Assembly: GCA_900469625.1 (NCBI GenBank) | Contig: UBXV01000027.1 | Location: forward strand, 91,019 to 155,018 | Length of the DNA stretch: 64,000 bases | Origin: Hyphomicrobiales bacterium | GTDB lineage: Bacteria; Pseudomonadota; Alphaproteobacteria; Rhizobiales; Rhizobiaceae | Reading direction: 5' to 3' | Part shown: positions 42,561-52,241 of the stretch, in pieces | Layout: every line of letters begins with the position of its first letter | Position numbering within the stretch: position 1 is the stretch's first letter | Program-made: the position numbers and the translations under genes | Notes under the pieces: generated by a model | Database searches by the model: none | What the model was told of the DNA's origin: nothing | The model's input: the letters and a program-made list of their open reading frames with translations, nothing else

Positions 42561-42779
42561 TCAATCGGCCAGAAACGCCAGAAATCCGTACAAAAGGTCG
42601 AAGAACAAGGAGGGCGCCTGTGAGAGCAGCGCGCCGCTCCCAAAGCCGATGACGTCCCCTGTGGCCGCGCCCGTCCAACCGCCGGCTTCCCAGCCTGAAA
42701 AGATCCCTATGGCGGTCGCCATTCCGACGATGCCGACGATCCAGAGACCGTAAATGAGCGATCGCAACGCCCTGTCCAT
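42561..42779 (-). CDS. small membrane protein, 72 residues
   Basis: Two hydrophobic segments (about 8-28, LIYGLWIVGIVGMATAIGIF; 50-70, ALLSQAPSLFFDLLYGFLAFL) around a Gly-rich loop (GWEAGGWTGAATGDVIGFGSG). GGAGAGG stands 7 nt before ATG 42779. No family recognised. Convergent with the cyclase gene. Confidence 0.65.
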   Translation of the reverse strand: MDRALRSLIYGLWIVGIVGMATAIGIFSGWEAGGWTGAATGDVIGFGSGALLSQAPSLFFDLLYGFLAFLAD

Positions 42780-43079
42780 GCCACCTCTCCTGCCTCACCC
42801 CGGGTGAGACGTGCCAGGGTCGTGCGCGCGCCGTAGCCACCAAGGGCCGGTTCAGCGGCAGATTTCACCCTTGCATTGCAGATGGAAACGACGACACGTC
42901 ATCGCAAGTGGCATCGGAAAGGCTGGTGGCTGAGACACTCGTGCGGCCGTCCGATTTAATGTGCGATCGACGTACCGGGCCAGCCGGGTCCGGTCGAGCA
43001 GCGTTAGGCATCGCGTGGCGGCGTGGATGGGCGCACGCGGATCTCGACTGTACCGCCACCGATCGCGGGGCCAAAAGGC
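42780..43079. other. intergenic stretch without recognised genes
   Basis: Aside from a CACCCCGGGTG palindrome near 42797-42807 I see no convincing gene, RNA or terminator here. Confidence 0.45.
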
Positions 43080-43721
43080 TCAGCCGTTCCGTCGCGGCCG
43101 GCGGATGGCCCTCACCTTGCCGCTTGGGCCGCCGCCGCAGAAGAAGCGGTCGCCGCCATCCGCCTCCAGTCCCGATACGCCCGTGCCCGCCGGCATGTCG
43201 AGGCGCTCCAGCACCGCGCCGGTCCCGGGGTCGATCCGCCTGATGTCGCTGTCGTCGCCTTCCCAGGTGCCATGCCAGAGATCGCCGTCGACCCAGGTGA
43301 CGCCGGTGACGACGCGGTTGGATTCGATCGTGCGCAGGATCGCGCCGGTTTCGGGATCGATCTGATGGATCTTTCGCCCGCGATGCTGCCCGACCCAGAG
43401 CGTGCCTTCGGCCCAGGCAAGGCCTGAATCGCCGCCGTGCCCGGGCGCCGGGATCGTCGAAAGGACCTGCCCGGTCTTCGGATCGATCTTGCGGATGCGA
43501 TCCTCGGCGATCTGGTAGAGGTGCTGCCCATCGAAGGCCGTGCCCGCATGGGCTGCAACGTCAATCGAGCGCACCGTCTCGCCGCTCTCGGGGTCGAGCG
43601 CGTTCAGCCTGTCGCCCGTGGCAAACCAGACGTGGCGGCCGTCGAAGGTCACGCCATGCACCTGGTCGGCTCCGGGAAAGGGCCCGTATTCGCGGATGAT
43701 TTCGGCCGTCCTGCGTTTCAT
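43080..43721 (-). CDS. beta-propeller (YVTN / Vgb-like) protein
   Basis: 213 residues with four to five repeated blades: VHGVTFDGRHVWFATGDRLNALDPESGETVRSIDV, GTAFDGQHLYQIAEDRIRKIDPKTGQVLSTIPAPG, GLAWAEGTLWVGQHRGRKIHQIDPETGAILRTIES, GVTWVDGDLWHGTWEGDDSDIRRIDPGTGAVLERL. This is the glutamine-cyclotransferase/streptogramin-lyase type propeller. No signal peptide, so cytoplasmic; enzymatic function unproven. Start ATG 43721 with AGGAG upstream. Follows the HTH/TPR regulator gene on the same strand by 80 bp. Confidence 0.78.
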   Translation of the reverse strand: MKRRTAEIIREYGPFPGADQVHGVTFDGRHVWFATGDRLNALDPESGETVRSIDVAAHAGTAFDGQHLYQIAEDRIRKIDPKTGQVLSTIPAPGHGGDSGLAWAEGTLWVGQHRGRKIHQIDPETGAILRTIESNRVVTGVTWVDGDLWHGTWEGDDSDIRRIDPGTGAVLERLDMPAGTGVSGLEADGGDRFFCGGGPSGKVRAIRRPRRNG

Positions 43722-43801
43722 CGTTTCATTCTCCTGCATACCGACTGGCATTGGGAATTGACGCGCGGCACCGACGCGAGCGCCGGCCCGAGCCATGCAC
43801 T

Positions 43802-45022
43802 CTAATCGCTCGGCAGCGGACCGGGGAGTAACAACACTGTCGGGAAACCGGGCATCGGCGGCGTCATCCAACGGCGCGCGCGCCCCTGTCCGACCGGCAG
43901 CACCTTGCCTGCGGCCGACAGCGCATCCAGCGCTCGCAGAACGGTGCGCGGGCTCGCGCCCAGCGCGATTGCCAGCGCCGAACTCGCCCATGCCTCGCCG
44001 TCGGCAAGCAGGGCGAGCACGGCGCCATGCTGCCCCTCCTCCGGCGGCGTCATGACCGCGACATCGGCGGCACCGATCGGCACCAGGACGAAACCCCGCG
44101 TCGTTGCGCGTATCTCTGCGAGATCGCGCAGTTCTGCCCGCAGCCGCCCGATCTCGACGCGCAGCCGCGCCCGGTGCGTCTCATCGGCATGGCGCGCTCC
44201 AAAGGCGCGGGCAAGAAGCGTCCCTCGCGACACATCATCCGGCCAGGCCTCGCCAAGCGTTCTCGCCAGCGCAAACAGGACCGGCCGGCTTGCAAGCGAC
44301 ACCACCCTGTCGCCAGCCCGCACGCCGTGGCGGCACGCATCGACGACGAGAGCGCCCGACGCCAGCAACGCCTCGACCTCCGCCAGCAGCAGAACTCGCT
44401 GCTCGCCGCGCGCAACAAGGCGCGCAGCCGGCGTCGCCAGAAAGGCCGATGCCTCCTCCACTTCCGCATCGAGTGCGCCAATCTTGGCCTCGCGCGCAGC
44501 CTCGCGAGCCTTGGCCAGCGCCTCGCGTGCCTGCTGTGTGCGCAGGCGGCGCATGGCAATACCCGCAACGATAAGGGCGTGAGCGGCCCGATGCGCCGGC
44601 GAAAACGCCGTCGGGTCGAGACCTGAAAGCGCCTTCTCCGCCTCATCGAGGCGGCCGACCAGCACCAGGCGACGGACCTGGAGATGGCGGGCATGCGCGG
44701 CGTTGACGCGGTCTTGATGGGCCTCGAGCGTGGCGCGCGCCGTCTCCAGCGCCTTTTCCGGAAAGCCGAGATCGCGCGAGACGAGGGCAATCTCGGCTTC
44801 GGCGACGACACACCGCGCCCGCGCAACCGCTTCGCGCGGGCCAAAGGCGCGCGCGGCAGTCTTCAGAAGGGCTTTTGCGCGCACATAGTCGCCGAGTTGC
44901 GCCATCGCGATGCCGCGCAGCGCCAGCGCCGCCGGGTCGTCGCGCAGCGCCACACGCTTCAGCGCGCCGAGCAGATCGCCTGCCGCAAGCGCCCGCGCCG
45001 CAGCCGTGATCAGCGAATCCAT
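43802..45022 (-). CDS. TPR-like regulator with C-terminal winged-helix/HTH
   Basis: 406 residues, Ala/Leu/Arg-rich. Residues 1-190 form TPR-like helical repeats (ALALRGIAMAQLGDYVRAKALLKTAARAFGP, ALETARATLEAHQDRVNAAHARHLQ). The middle includes a bacterial transcriptional-activator-like winged helix region (HRARLRVEIGRLRAELRDLAEIRATTRGFVLVP). Near the C-terminus EAWASSALAIALGASPRTVLRALDALSAAGKVLPVGQGRARRW is an HTH of the MarR/GntR-like kind. It probably regulates transcription. It is upstream of the beta-propeller gene. Confidence 0.75.
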   Translation of the reverse strand: MDSLITAAARALAAGDLLGALKRVALRDDPAALALRGIAMAQLGDYVRAKALLKTAARAFGPREAVARARCVVAEAEIALVSRDLGFPEKALETARATLEAHQDRVNAAHARHLQVRRLVLVGRLDEAEKALSGLDPTAFSPAHRAAHALIVAGIAMRRLRTQQAREALAKAREAAREAKIGALDAEVEEASAFLATPAARLVARGEQRVLLLAEVEALLASGALVVDACRHGVRAGDRVVSLASRPVLFALARTLGEAWPDDVSRGTLLARAFGARHADETHRARLRVEIGRLRAELRDLAEIRATTRGFVLVPIGAADVAVMTPPEEGQHGAVLALLADGEAWASSALAIALGASPRTVLRALDALSAAGKVLPVGQGRARRWMTPPMPGFPTVLLLPGPLPSD

Positions 45023-45142
45023 GACAATCCCGCCAAACTTGTAACTCCCGTCCCGCGAGCAACCGGCGCTAACTGTATCTGCGGATCGGCAGCGACCGCG
45101 CCAGACCAGCCGCCAGACCAGCCAAGGAATGGATAGCCGAAA

Positions 45143-45418
45143 ATGACGACGCAAAGAACCGCAACGATCGATCGAGCCAGAAGGCCGATCATGCCGGTCA
45201 TGGCTGATCGGCTCTCACTGCTTGCCGGCCCGATCTTCGCGATCATGGCGCTCTTCACCGCCTTCCTGCCTGCCGACGCAGCGGACATGCTCTGCAGCAC
45301 CTCGGCCGCCTCCCCGCTGACGGGAATGACGGCAATGTACGCCCTGATGTGCGTCTTCCATCTCGCGCCCTGGCTGAGACTGCTCGGCTCCTCGCAAGAT
45401 GTGGAGCAGCAACCGTGA
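45143..45418 (+). CDS. small membrane protein, 91 residues
   Basis: ATG 45143 with AAGGAATGGA upstream. One or two hydrophobic segments (about 24-46, LLAGPIFAIMALFTAFLPADA; 60-78, MTAMYALMCVFHLAPWLRLL). Not recognised. Divergent from the TPR/HTH regulator, ahead of the DUF899 gene on the same strand. Confidence 0.55.
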   Translation: MTTQRTATIDRARRPIMPVMADRLSLLAGPIFAIMALFTAFLPADAADMLCSTSAASPLTGMTAMYALMCVFHLAPWLRLLGSSQDVEQQP

Positions 45419-45465
45419 CGCTCGACGGCCATGCCCCAGAACATTCGACACAAGGGAATAGACCC

Positions 45466-46164
45466 ATGCAGAACGAAATCGTTTCACCTGATGCGTGGCT
45501 GAAGGCCCGCCTCGAGCTGCTTGCCGCCGAAAAGGAATTCTCCCGGCAAAGGGAGGCCCTGACGCGCCGCCGCATGGCGATGCCGTGGGAACGGGTGGAG
45601 AAATCCTACCGCTTCGAAGGGCCGGCCGGCGCCCTGTCGCTCGCCGATCTCTTTGCCGGGCGCTCGCAACTGATCGTCTATCACTTCATGCTGGCTCCGG
45701 ACTGGCAGGAAGGCTGCAAGCACTGTTCGTTCTGGGCCGACAATTTCGACGGCATCCCGGTCCATCTCAATCATCGCGACGTCACCTTCACGGCCGTATC
45801 GCGCGCACCGTTCGCCCAGATCGAGGCCTACAGAAAGCGCATGGGCTGGCGCTTTCCCTGGGTGTCGTCCTTCGAAAGCGACTTCAATTTCGACTTTCAG
45901 GTCTCACGTACGCCCGAACAGCTCGCCAAGGGCGAGGCATTTTACAATTACAGGATCCAGCCGAGCACCGTCTCGGAACAGGTCGGCATCAGCGTGTTCT
46001 TCAGGAACGACGAGAACGAGGTGTTCCACACCTACTCCTGCTACTCGCGCGGTGTGGAGATGGTGAACGGCGCCTATCATTACCTCGATCTCGTGCCCAA
46101 GGGGCGCGATGAGCACGACCTGGCCTACCCGATGGAATGGGTGCGCCGCCACGACCAGTACTGA
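45466..46164 (+). CDS. DUF899 thioredoxin-fold family protein
   Basis: 232 residues: KEFSRQREALTRRRMAMPWERVEKSYRFEGPAG, LIVYHFMLAPDWQEGCKHCSFWADNFDG (C-x2-C motif in the thioredoxin-like site), FPWVSSFESDFNFDFQVS and FHTYSCYSRGVEMVNGAYHYLDLVPKGRDE. This matches DUF899 (PF05988), a thioredoxin-like family of unknown substrate common in soil bacteria. ATG 45466 after AGGGAATA. Confidence 0.9.
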   Translation: MQNEIVSPDAWLKARLELLAAEKEFSRQREALTRRRMAMPWERVEKSYRFEGPAGALSLADLFAGRSQLIVYHFMLAPDWQEGCKHCSFWADNFDGIPVHLNHRDVTFTAVSRAPFAQIEAYRKRMGWRFPWVSSFESDFNFDFQVSRTPEQLAKGEAFYNYRIQPSTVSEQVGISVFFRNDENEVFHTYSCYSRGVEMVNGAYHYLDLVPKGRDEHDLAYPMEWVRRHDQY

Positions 46165-46172
46165 GGGGCCGG

Positions 46173-46922
46173 TCAGTCGAGTGCGAGTGTCTCGCCATCG
46201 GCGGGAATCCGCAGCTTCGACGCCGAGATCCCCCGCGCCTTTGCGGCGGCGCTCAGGTCCTGCCGGCTGATCGTTGCGTGGTCGAGCGCCTCCATGTGGG
46301 TGGCGATCACCACCGCATCGCCGGATTGCTCGCAGACGGCAACTGTCTGTTCGGCATCCATCACGATCAGGTCGCCATCCCAGCGCGCGCCGCAGGAATG
46401 GGTGACGATGATGTCGGGCTTCGTCTGCGCGATCGCATCTGCAACCGGCGGATAAAGGACAGTGTCCCCGGTCCAATAGATCGACGGTTCGCCTTCGGCC
46501 TCGAGCGTGAAGCCCATCACTTGGCCCATCAGTTCGACAACGGGTCCAAGACCGTGGCTGCCTTCGCGCCGGGTCAGCGTCAGCCCCTGCCATGTGGCGC
46601 GATCGACGAGCGGCGTGACATCGGTAAAGCCCGCGGCGCGGATCTCGCCTTCGTCGCCCGGCTGACAGAAGATCGGCAGGTCTTTCGGCAGGCGCTGCTT
46701 GGCGACGTCGTCGAAATGGTCGGAATGCAGATGCGAGACGATCACCATTTCGACGCCGGCGAGGATCTGTTCGATCGCAACGGGAAGGTCGACCATCGGG
46801 TTTTCCGACCGGTTGGCAAAGGACGGCAGGCTGTGTTTTGGCGCGAGATAAGGATCGATCAGCACGGTCCGACCGGCATAGTCGAGCTTCAGGGTGGCGT
46901 TGCGGATCAACTGCAGTTTCAT
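46173..46922 (-). CDS. metallo-beta-lactamase-fold hydrolase (UlaG/YfhP-like)
   Basis: 249 residues of the beta-lactamase-like type: HLHSDHFD (metal-binding HxHxDH at about 71-76), GSHGLGP, WTGDTVLYPP (bridging Asp), THSCGA and IATHMEALDHATI (late His). The N-terminus LQLIRNATLKLDYAGRTVLIDPYLAPK is typical of the MBL-fold Zn hydrolases related to UlaG. Substrate unknown. ATG 46922 with AGAGGATG upstream. Convergent with the DUF899 gene, 8 bp apart. Confidence 0.88.
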   Translation of the reverse strand: MKLQLIRNATLKLDYAGRTVLIDPYLAPKHSLPSFANRSENPMVDLPVAIEQILAGVEMVIVSHLHSDHFDDVAKQRLPKDLPIFCQPGDEGEIRAAGFTDVTPLVDRATWQGLTLTRREGSHGLGPVVELMGQVMGFTLEAEGEPSIYWTGDTVLYPPVADAIAQTKPDIIVTHSCGARWDGDLIVMDAEQTVAVCEQSGDAVVIATHMEALDHATISRQDLSAAAKARGISASKLRIPADGETLALD

Positions 46923-47007
46923 GGGGCGCATCCTCTGGCGACATCCGGCGTTTGACGGTCGCCGGATCGTTGCCATTGCGACGACAAAATCAAGCCCCGA
47001 AATGCGG

Positions 47008-48606
47008 CTATCGCCAGTTGCAATCCCAAGGCTGTCCGCGTGCTGCCCTGGTGCAGGCAAAGGTGCGGCCGCAGGTATGCATGGCGCTCATCGACGTGCG
47101 GCCCCGGCCAGAGCGCCGGGCGAGCGTCTCGCGCGCGGCCATCTGGGCGCTCGCCGGGCAATTGGCATAGCTCTTCTTCTTGGCGTCATCGGGCGCCGTG
47201 ATGGTGTTGGAAGGCGGTTTTCTGGCGGGCATCTCGTCGGTGCTGCGCGCCTTCGACGGTTCCGGCAGCTTGGCCTCGCGCTTGATGTCGACGCAACGGC
47301 CGCCCTTCAGTTGCTGGCTTTGCATGCAGACGAGTGGACAGATCCGCGTCTTGTGCGCCCGCAATCGTTCCAGCACATCGCCGGTCGGCTCGAGCGCGGC
47401 AAGCTCGACCTTGGTGAGTTTGGAAAACTGCTCCAGCGCCCGGCGACTGCCGAGCCCCCATAGCCCGTCTTCGCTGCCGGCGCGGCAGCCGATCCGATTG
47501 AGTTCCTTCTGCACGGAGCGCACCAGTTCGCGGTCCGGCTCGACGGCCTGAAGCGCCGTGGCAGCGGCTTGCGGTGGTGGCGTCAGCGCGGCCAGCTCAT
47601 CCGGCTGCCCGGCCTGCGGCTGCAGCTTCATCGCGCCCTGCAGCGCAGCGGCAGCCTCGCCGCCGGCCGCGCGCTCGATGATCCGGATCTTCGCCCTTGC
47701 CAGCGAAGCAAAGGCGCCATCGGGATATTGCTGTAGATAGGCATCGAAGAGATCGCGGTCGCTCGCCTCCTTGATCGTCTCCCAATAGGCAAGCTCGGCC
47801 GCACCGCCGCTCCCGGCGCTGCCGGCCGTGGCCGCCAGCGGCGCTGTGGCCGGGTTCAGCACCACTTCCCCGGTCAGCGACGAGCTGTCCCAGGGCACCT
47901 GCTTGCCATCGGTCGCCTCCAGCACGTCGCGGCGCACGTCGGTCAGTTCGCGGGTGATGTCCCGGCCGGGCTTGCCGAGGTGTCGCAAAAGAGCGGCGGT
48001 GAAGGGCGAGTTGCGCCCGGCGCCATCGAGCGCGACATTGCCGGGCTGGGTGGCAAAGGCGATCAGCGAGCCGACGCCGGTGCCGACCTTGGCAAGCCCC
48101 CGGCCGATCGAGCTCGAGCGCGTACCCATCGAGCGGGCCAGGTTGACCGCCAGCGGATTGTCGCGGCAGGCATCGAGGAAGACCAGGTTGACCCGCGTCT
48201 CGCGCTCCATCGCCGAAAGCACGAGGTTCATCGGCACCGCCTCGAATTCGAGGTCGATATAGGAGGTGAGCCTGGCGTCGACGGGGGCGATATAGTTCTC
48301 GCCATTCACCTGCAGGCCGTGGCCGGCATAATAGAACAATGCAAGGTCTGCGCCGTCGAGCTTGCCGACGAAATCGCGAACCGTGCGGCGCACGCCGGAA
48401 AGGTCGAGGTCGCGCCCGACGACGACCTCGAAGCCGAGCGCCTTCAGCTTGGCGGCCATGTCGCCGGCGTCGTTGTCGGGATTGGGCAGCATCGGCACAT
48501 GCTGATAGGCGGAATTGCCGATGACCAGAGCGACCCGCTTGGCGGCAAGCGCCTGCGATGAGATCAGCATCAGGACGATCGTGATGACCATGCGAAGGCA
48601 ATGCAT
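47008..48606 (-). CDS. caspase-like (C14/metacaspase-type) exported protein
   Basis: 532 residues. A signal peptide (VITIVLMLISSQALA) precedes the caspase p20-like domain (about 24-250): KRVALVIGNSAYQHVPMLPNPDNDAGDMAAKLKALGF, catalytic His96 in FYYAGHG and Cys147 in VFLDACRDNP. A linker (about 280-400) and a peptidoglycan-binding-like/C-terminal region with LNRIGCRAGSEDGLWGLGSRRALEQF follow. The C-terminus is Cys- and Arg-rich. Activity and target are unknown; rhizobial caspase-like proteins of this kind are common. ATG 48606 with GGGGGG upstream. Monocistronic. Confidence 0.85.
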   Translation of the reverse strand: MHCLRMVITIVLMLISSQALAAKRVALVIGNSAYQHVPMLPNPDNDAGDMAAKLKALGFEVVVGRDLDLSGVRRTVRDFVGKLDGADLALFYYAGHGLQVNGENYIAPVDARLTSYIDLEFEAVPMNLVLSAMERETRVNLVFLDACRDNPLAVNLARSMGTRSSSIGRGLAKVGTGVGSLIAFATQPGNVALDGAGRNSPFTAALLRHLGKPGRDITRELTDVRRDVLEATDGKQVPWDSSSLTGEVVLNPATAPLAATAGSAGSGGAAELAYWETIKEASDRDLFDAYLQQYPDGAFASLARAKIRIIERAAGGEAAAALQGAMKLQPQAGQPDELAALTPPPQAAATALQAVEPDRELVRSVQKELNRIGCRAGSEDGLWGLGSRRALEQFSKLTKVELAALEPTGDVLERLRAHKTRICPLVCMQSQQLKGGRCVDIKREAKLPEPSKARSTDEMPARKPPSNTITAPDDAKKKSYANCPASAQMAARETLARRSGRGRTSMSAMHTCGRTFACTRAARGQPWDCNWR

Positions 48607-48933
48607 GTCATACCCCCCCGGGGACATGGCACCCATGCCCCCCATGAAAGTCGCCTGCCCCGCCGCTGCACATCGGCAGATCACCAGGAGCGTGCGATCC
48701 AATTCGCCCCCTGTCAATGCGGCCGGTCTGCGGCCGGGGCTGCGATCCTGAGACAAGATCCGGGCCCGCGTGCCTACAGGCAATAACGGGCGTTCGCCTC
48801 GTTTCATTCAATCGCCAAATGGAATTAGCGCGCCCTCGCCCATTCGGCCTAGGCATTGCAAGACAAGGCGCGAAACGGAAAACGGCGCCGGTTGCCCCCG
48901 ACGCCGTTCTGAAATCCGTTGAAGAGTATGCGC
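48607..48933. other. intergenic stretch without recognised genes
   Basis: Upstream region of the caspase-like gene. I see no convincing gene or RNA, only sequence resembling degraded intergenic repeats (near 48747-48790). Confidence 0.4.
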
Positions 48934-49197
48934 TTACTTGACGATCGCCGAACCGTTGACGATCTCGACATTCTCGTCGCCCTGCAGGCCGATGCGATCG
49001 CCGCTCGGCGTGGTCACGAAGCATCCGCTGGGGCAGATCATCTCGGTTGCACCCGAACCGATCGCCACTTCCATGCGGCTTTCGCCCTCGACGACAACCA
49101 GAACAGCGGTCTCGCCATCCTTGTTCGTGACGGTCGCGGCCGAAACCGCCCCTGCCGCCAGCACGCCGGAAAGCAAAGCAATCACAAATGTCTTCAT
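48934..49197 (-). CDS. small secreted protein, 87 residues
   Basis: A signal peptide (FVIALLSGVLAAGAVSAA) precedes about 65 residues with VTNKDGETAVLVVVEGESRMEVAIGSGATEMICPSGCFVTTPSGDRIGLQGDENVEIVNG, predicted beta-rich with a CPSGC cysteine pair. No family known to me; similar short periplasmic proteins occur in rhizobia. ATG 49197. Confidence 0.7.
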   Translation of the reverse strand: MKTFVIALLSGVLAAGAVSAATVTNKDGETAVLVVVEGESRMEVAIGSGATEMICPSGCFVTTPSGDRIGLQGDENVEIVNGSAIVK

Positions 49198-49365
49198 CGC
49201 CCATCGACGCATGCAGCGCCGCCCTTTTGCACAGCAGGCCGCCCCGTCGGATCAGCGACGATGGCTCCTGCCACCTCTTCAGCCCCTGACAGCCTAGACC
49301 GTCAAAAGAAGAATTGCATGCTTTTTATCTCGGGCAGGCTGAATAGCGGCTGAACGCTCCGTTTA

Positions 49366-52110
49366 TCAGCGGTTGGGGTTCGAGCGGCGGCTGGAGGCGC
49401 GGCGCTTGCTGCCTTCCGCCTCGCTGTCTTCGTCGAGCGGCGCTGCCGAAGCCGCTTCCTTTTTCGAGGCGGCAGCCTTCTCGTCGGCGGACGTGGCGCC
49501 CTTGGGCTCGCCGACCGCTTCGGGTTCGTGGCTCTCGATACCGGTCTGGCTTTCGATCGGAACGTCCTCGATCTTCACCGGGAACGGCGCACCGATCCCC
49601 TCATCACGGAAGCGCTCGTAGATTGCGACACGCAGGTCGTTGCGCACGCCGCCGCCCGTCAGCACGTCGGCCACGTAGATCCGGAGTTCGAAGGTCATGC
49701 GGTCCTCGCCGAAGGCGGTGAAGCCGACGGTTGGCGACGGGTTCTTCAGCACCATCGGGTGCGCGCCGGCGATTTCGGCGAGCAGATCCATGATCCGGCG
49801 CGGCTCGCTGGCATAGGTGACGGTGATGGCGATCTCGGAGCGGCCGAGCTTGTTTCGGTGCGTCCAGTTGCCGACCGACGCGTTGATCAGCAGCGAGTTC
49901 GGCATCATGATCGACTGGTGCTGGAAGGTCTCGATCTCTGTGGCGCGCACGGAGATGCGCTTGACGAAGCCTTCCGTCGTGCCGCTGACGATCCAGTCGC
50001 CGACCTTGAACGGGCGCTCGACCAGCAGGATGAGGCCCGAGACGAAATTCGAGACGATGTTCTGCAGGCCGAAACCGACGCCGAGCGAGAGAGCACCGGC
50101 GACCAGCGCAAGGTTGGAAAGATCGATGCCGGCCGCCGACAGGCCGATGAGGCCCGCAAGCCCGACGCCGACATAGCCGATGCCGGTGCGGATCGAGTTC
50201 CTGACGCCGGCATCCACCCGGCTGCGCGCCATGATGTTGCCGTCGATCCAGCGCTGCACCCAGCGGGTGACGACATAGCCAAGCGCGAAGAACAGCACGC
50301 CCGCCATGATGCCCATGAGCGAGATGGTAATGGTGCCGATCTTGATCTCGGTGACGGCGCGATAGGTCCAGGATTCGATGTCTGCGACCTGGAAGCCCCA
50401 CTGCAGGAGGATCAGCGGTATGAAGAAAAGGGCGACGAGCGCATAGATGCCGAGCCCGGCGGCCAGCCCCACCTGGTCGAGCCCGACCTGCTCGAGCTTG
50501 AAGCGGCGCTCGAGATAGCGCCCGGCCGCGGTTTCGGCAAAGGCGCCCTGGCGCGAGACCGCCTTGCCGGTGAGGAAGCCGATATACATCATCACCAGGA
50601 TCGCGCCGGTGATGATGATCTGGGTGGCGATAAAGCGCGACAGGCCGACATAGCCGGTGGCGGCCGCGATGATCAGCGAAGCCCCCGTCAGCACCAGGAT
50701 GATCGAGACGATGCGCGGCCAGGGATGCCCCGGCGCGTCGAACGGCTCGTCACGCTTCAGTGTCGGCTTGATCCAGGCCGAAGCGATGATGATAAGACCG
50801 ATGACGACGGAGGCGATGAAGCTCTTGACGACGGTCAGCACCACCGGCGAGCCGAGCGCCTCGCTGATGCCGCCGAACATGTAGTCGAGCCCGTTGACCA
50901 GCGCCATGGCGAAGATGGTGATCAGGAGGACATTGGCGCCGCGATCGGACACCCGCACCAGCCGCCAGCGCGAATCCTTCGGCGACAACACCGCATTGGC
51001 AAGCGTCGTGACGAAGAACCCGACGACCGTCACCGCAAGCGCGATCGCGATGATCGGCGTGATGTCGGAGCGCAGCACGTTGAAACTGCGCAGGAACAGG
51101 AAGCTCGAGACGGCAAAGGCAGCGGTCGACAGGGTCGGAATGAGCGTCGACCAGAAGGCGACCGACAGGCGCCTCATATAGCTCGGCTCCTCATCGGACT
51201 TGTCGTGATGGATATAGGGTGAAAACAGCCGATTGCTGCCGACAAGGAAGATGAGGGCTGCGCAGATCGACAGGAACAGCGCAGTCAGAAGCGGGATACG
51301 CTTGTAGTTCCACACGAATGTCAGCCAGCTCGTCGTGCTGCGCGACAAGACCTTGGTCTCGTTGATCGTCGCCGACAGAGCCTCGTCGAACATTTCGATC
51401 GAGACGTCGGTATTCTTGAGCAAGGTGTTGGAAAACAGCGCGCGCCGCGTCGCCGTGATCGCGTTCGACAGCTTGGTCGCCTGGACCGACAGATTTTCAG
51501 CCTCGCCCGTCAGCGCATTGATCTCGCCGCGCTCGGCCAGGAGCCGCTTGCGTTCCGATGTGACGATGTCGGCCTCGGGCGGTTGTCCCTCGCCCGGCGG
51601 ATCGCCGAGTTCGGTGAGCCGCGCCTTGATCTCGTCGAGCCGCGGACGCGTGGCGATCGAGGTCGCGATGATCTGCTTGGCAACGGCATCGACCTCGACC
51701 TTGTATCCGGCAAGCAGGGTATCGTCGTCGCTGGCCTTGGCGATCAGGTCCTTCAGGCGCTTCAGTTCCTTGGCAGCCGTGGCAAGCTGCTCGGCGGTCT
51801 GGCTCTGCCCGGCTTCGGCCGCACTGACCGCATCGCTCGGCTGCGCCGGTGTCGCAGGCGTTTGCGCCGGTTGCCCTGCGGCGGTCGCGGGCTGACCCTT
51901 GTTGTCGGCGGCCGGTTGCGCGTTCTGAGCGGGCTGGGCATTGCCTTGCGCGGGCTGATTGCCGGCCTGGGCCGGTGCCTTTGCGGGGGTCTCGGCAGGT
52001 TGCGTCGTCTGCGCCGGCTGGGCGTTTTGCGCCACGACGGCGCCGGCACCGGCCAGCGACAGCAGGCAGACGGAAACGGCGAGCAACTTTCCCACGAAAT
52101 GCAATTTCAA
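49366..52110 (-). CDS. MscS-family mechanosensitive channel with DUF3772 (large type)
   Basis: 914 residues. Signal peptide (1-27), a Gln/Pro/Ala-rich low-complexity stretch (about 28-95, repeated QPAQ), a DUF3772-like periplasmic coiled region (about 100-230), ten or so membrane segments (about 260-640) and the MscS core (about 650-830): LALVAGALSLGVGFGLQNIVSNFVSGLILLVERPFKVGDWIVSG is the pore helix/beta-domain entry, followed by RATEIETFQHQSIMMPNSLL. The C-terminus is acidic, Ser/Ala-rich. It gates on membrane tension; in rhizobia such proteins relieve osmotic downshock. Start TTG 52110 behind GAGGGG. Confidence 0.9.
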   Translation of the reverse strand: MKLHFVGKLLAVSVCLLSLAGAGAVVAQNAQPAQTTQPAETPAKAPAQAGNQPAQGNAQPAQNAQPAADNKGQPATAAGQPAQTPATPAQPSDAVSAAEAGQSQTAEQLATAAKELKRLKDLIAKASDDDTLLAGYKVEVDAVAKQIIATSIATRPRLDEIKARLTELGDPPGEGQPPEADIVTSERKRLLAERGEINALTGEAENLSVQATKLSNAITATRRALFSNTLLKNTDVSIEMFDEALSATINETKVLSRSTTSWLTFVWNYKRIPLLTALFLSICAALIFLVGSNRLFSPYIHHDKSDEEPSYMRRLSVAFWSTLIPTLSTAAFAVSSFLFLRSFNVLRSDITPIIAIALAVTVVGFFVTTLANAVLSPKDSRWRLVRVSDRGANVLLITIFAMALVNGLDYMFGGISEALGSPVVLTVVKSFIASVVIGLIIIASAWIKPTLKRDEPFDAPGHPWPRIVSIILVLTGASLIIAAATGYVGLSRFIATQIIITGAILVMMYIGFLTGKAVSRQGAFAETAAGRYLERRFKLEQVGLDQVGLAAGLGIYALVALFFIPLILLQWGFQVADIESWTYRAVTEIKIGTITISLMGIMAGVLFFALGYVVTRWVQRWIDGNIMARSRVDAGVRNSIRTGIGYVGVGLAGLIGLSAAGIDLSNLALVAGALSLGVGFGLQNIVSNFVSGLILLVERPFKVGDWIVSGTTEGFVKRISVRATEIETFQHQSIMMPNSLLINASVGNWTHRNKLGRSEIAITVTYASEPRRIMDLLAEIAGAHPMVLKNPSPTVGFTAFGEDRMTFELRIYVADVLTGGGVRNDLRVAIYERFRDEGIGAPFPVKIEDVPIESQTGIESHEPEAVGEPKGATSADEKAAASKKEAASAAPLDEDSEAEGSKRRASSRRSNPNR

Positions 52111-52241
52111 ACCCCTCGAAAGCCCAGAGATGGCCCCGATGCGGAATCGCCGGAGCCGTCGTCACAATGCGGTTTGAATACGAAAGACGGCGGAAAGATG
52201 CAAAGGCATGGGAAAACATGCCTTCGCGCCCTCAGAAACCG

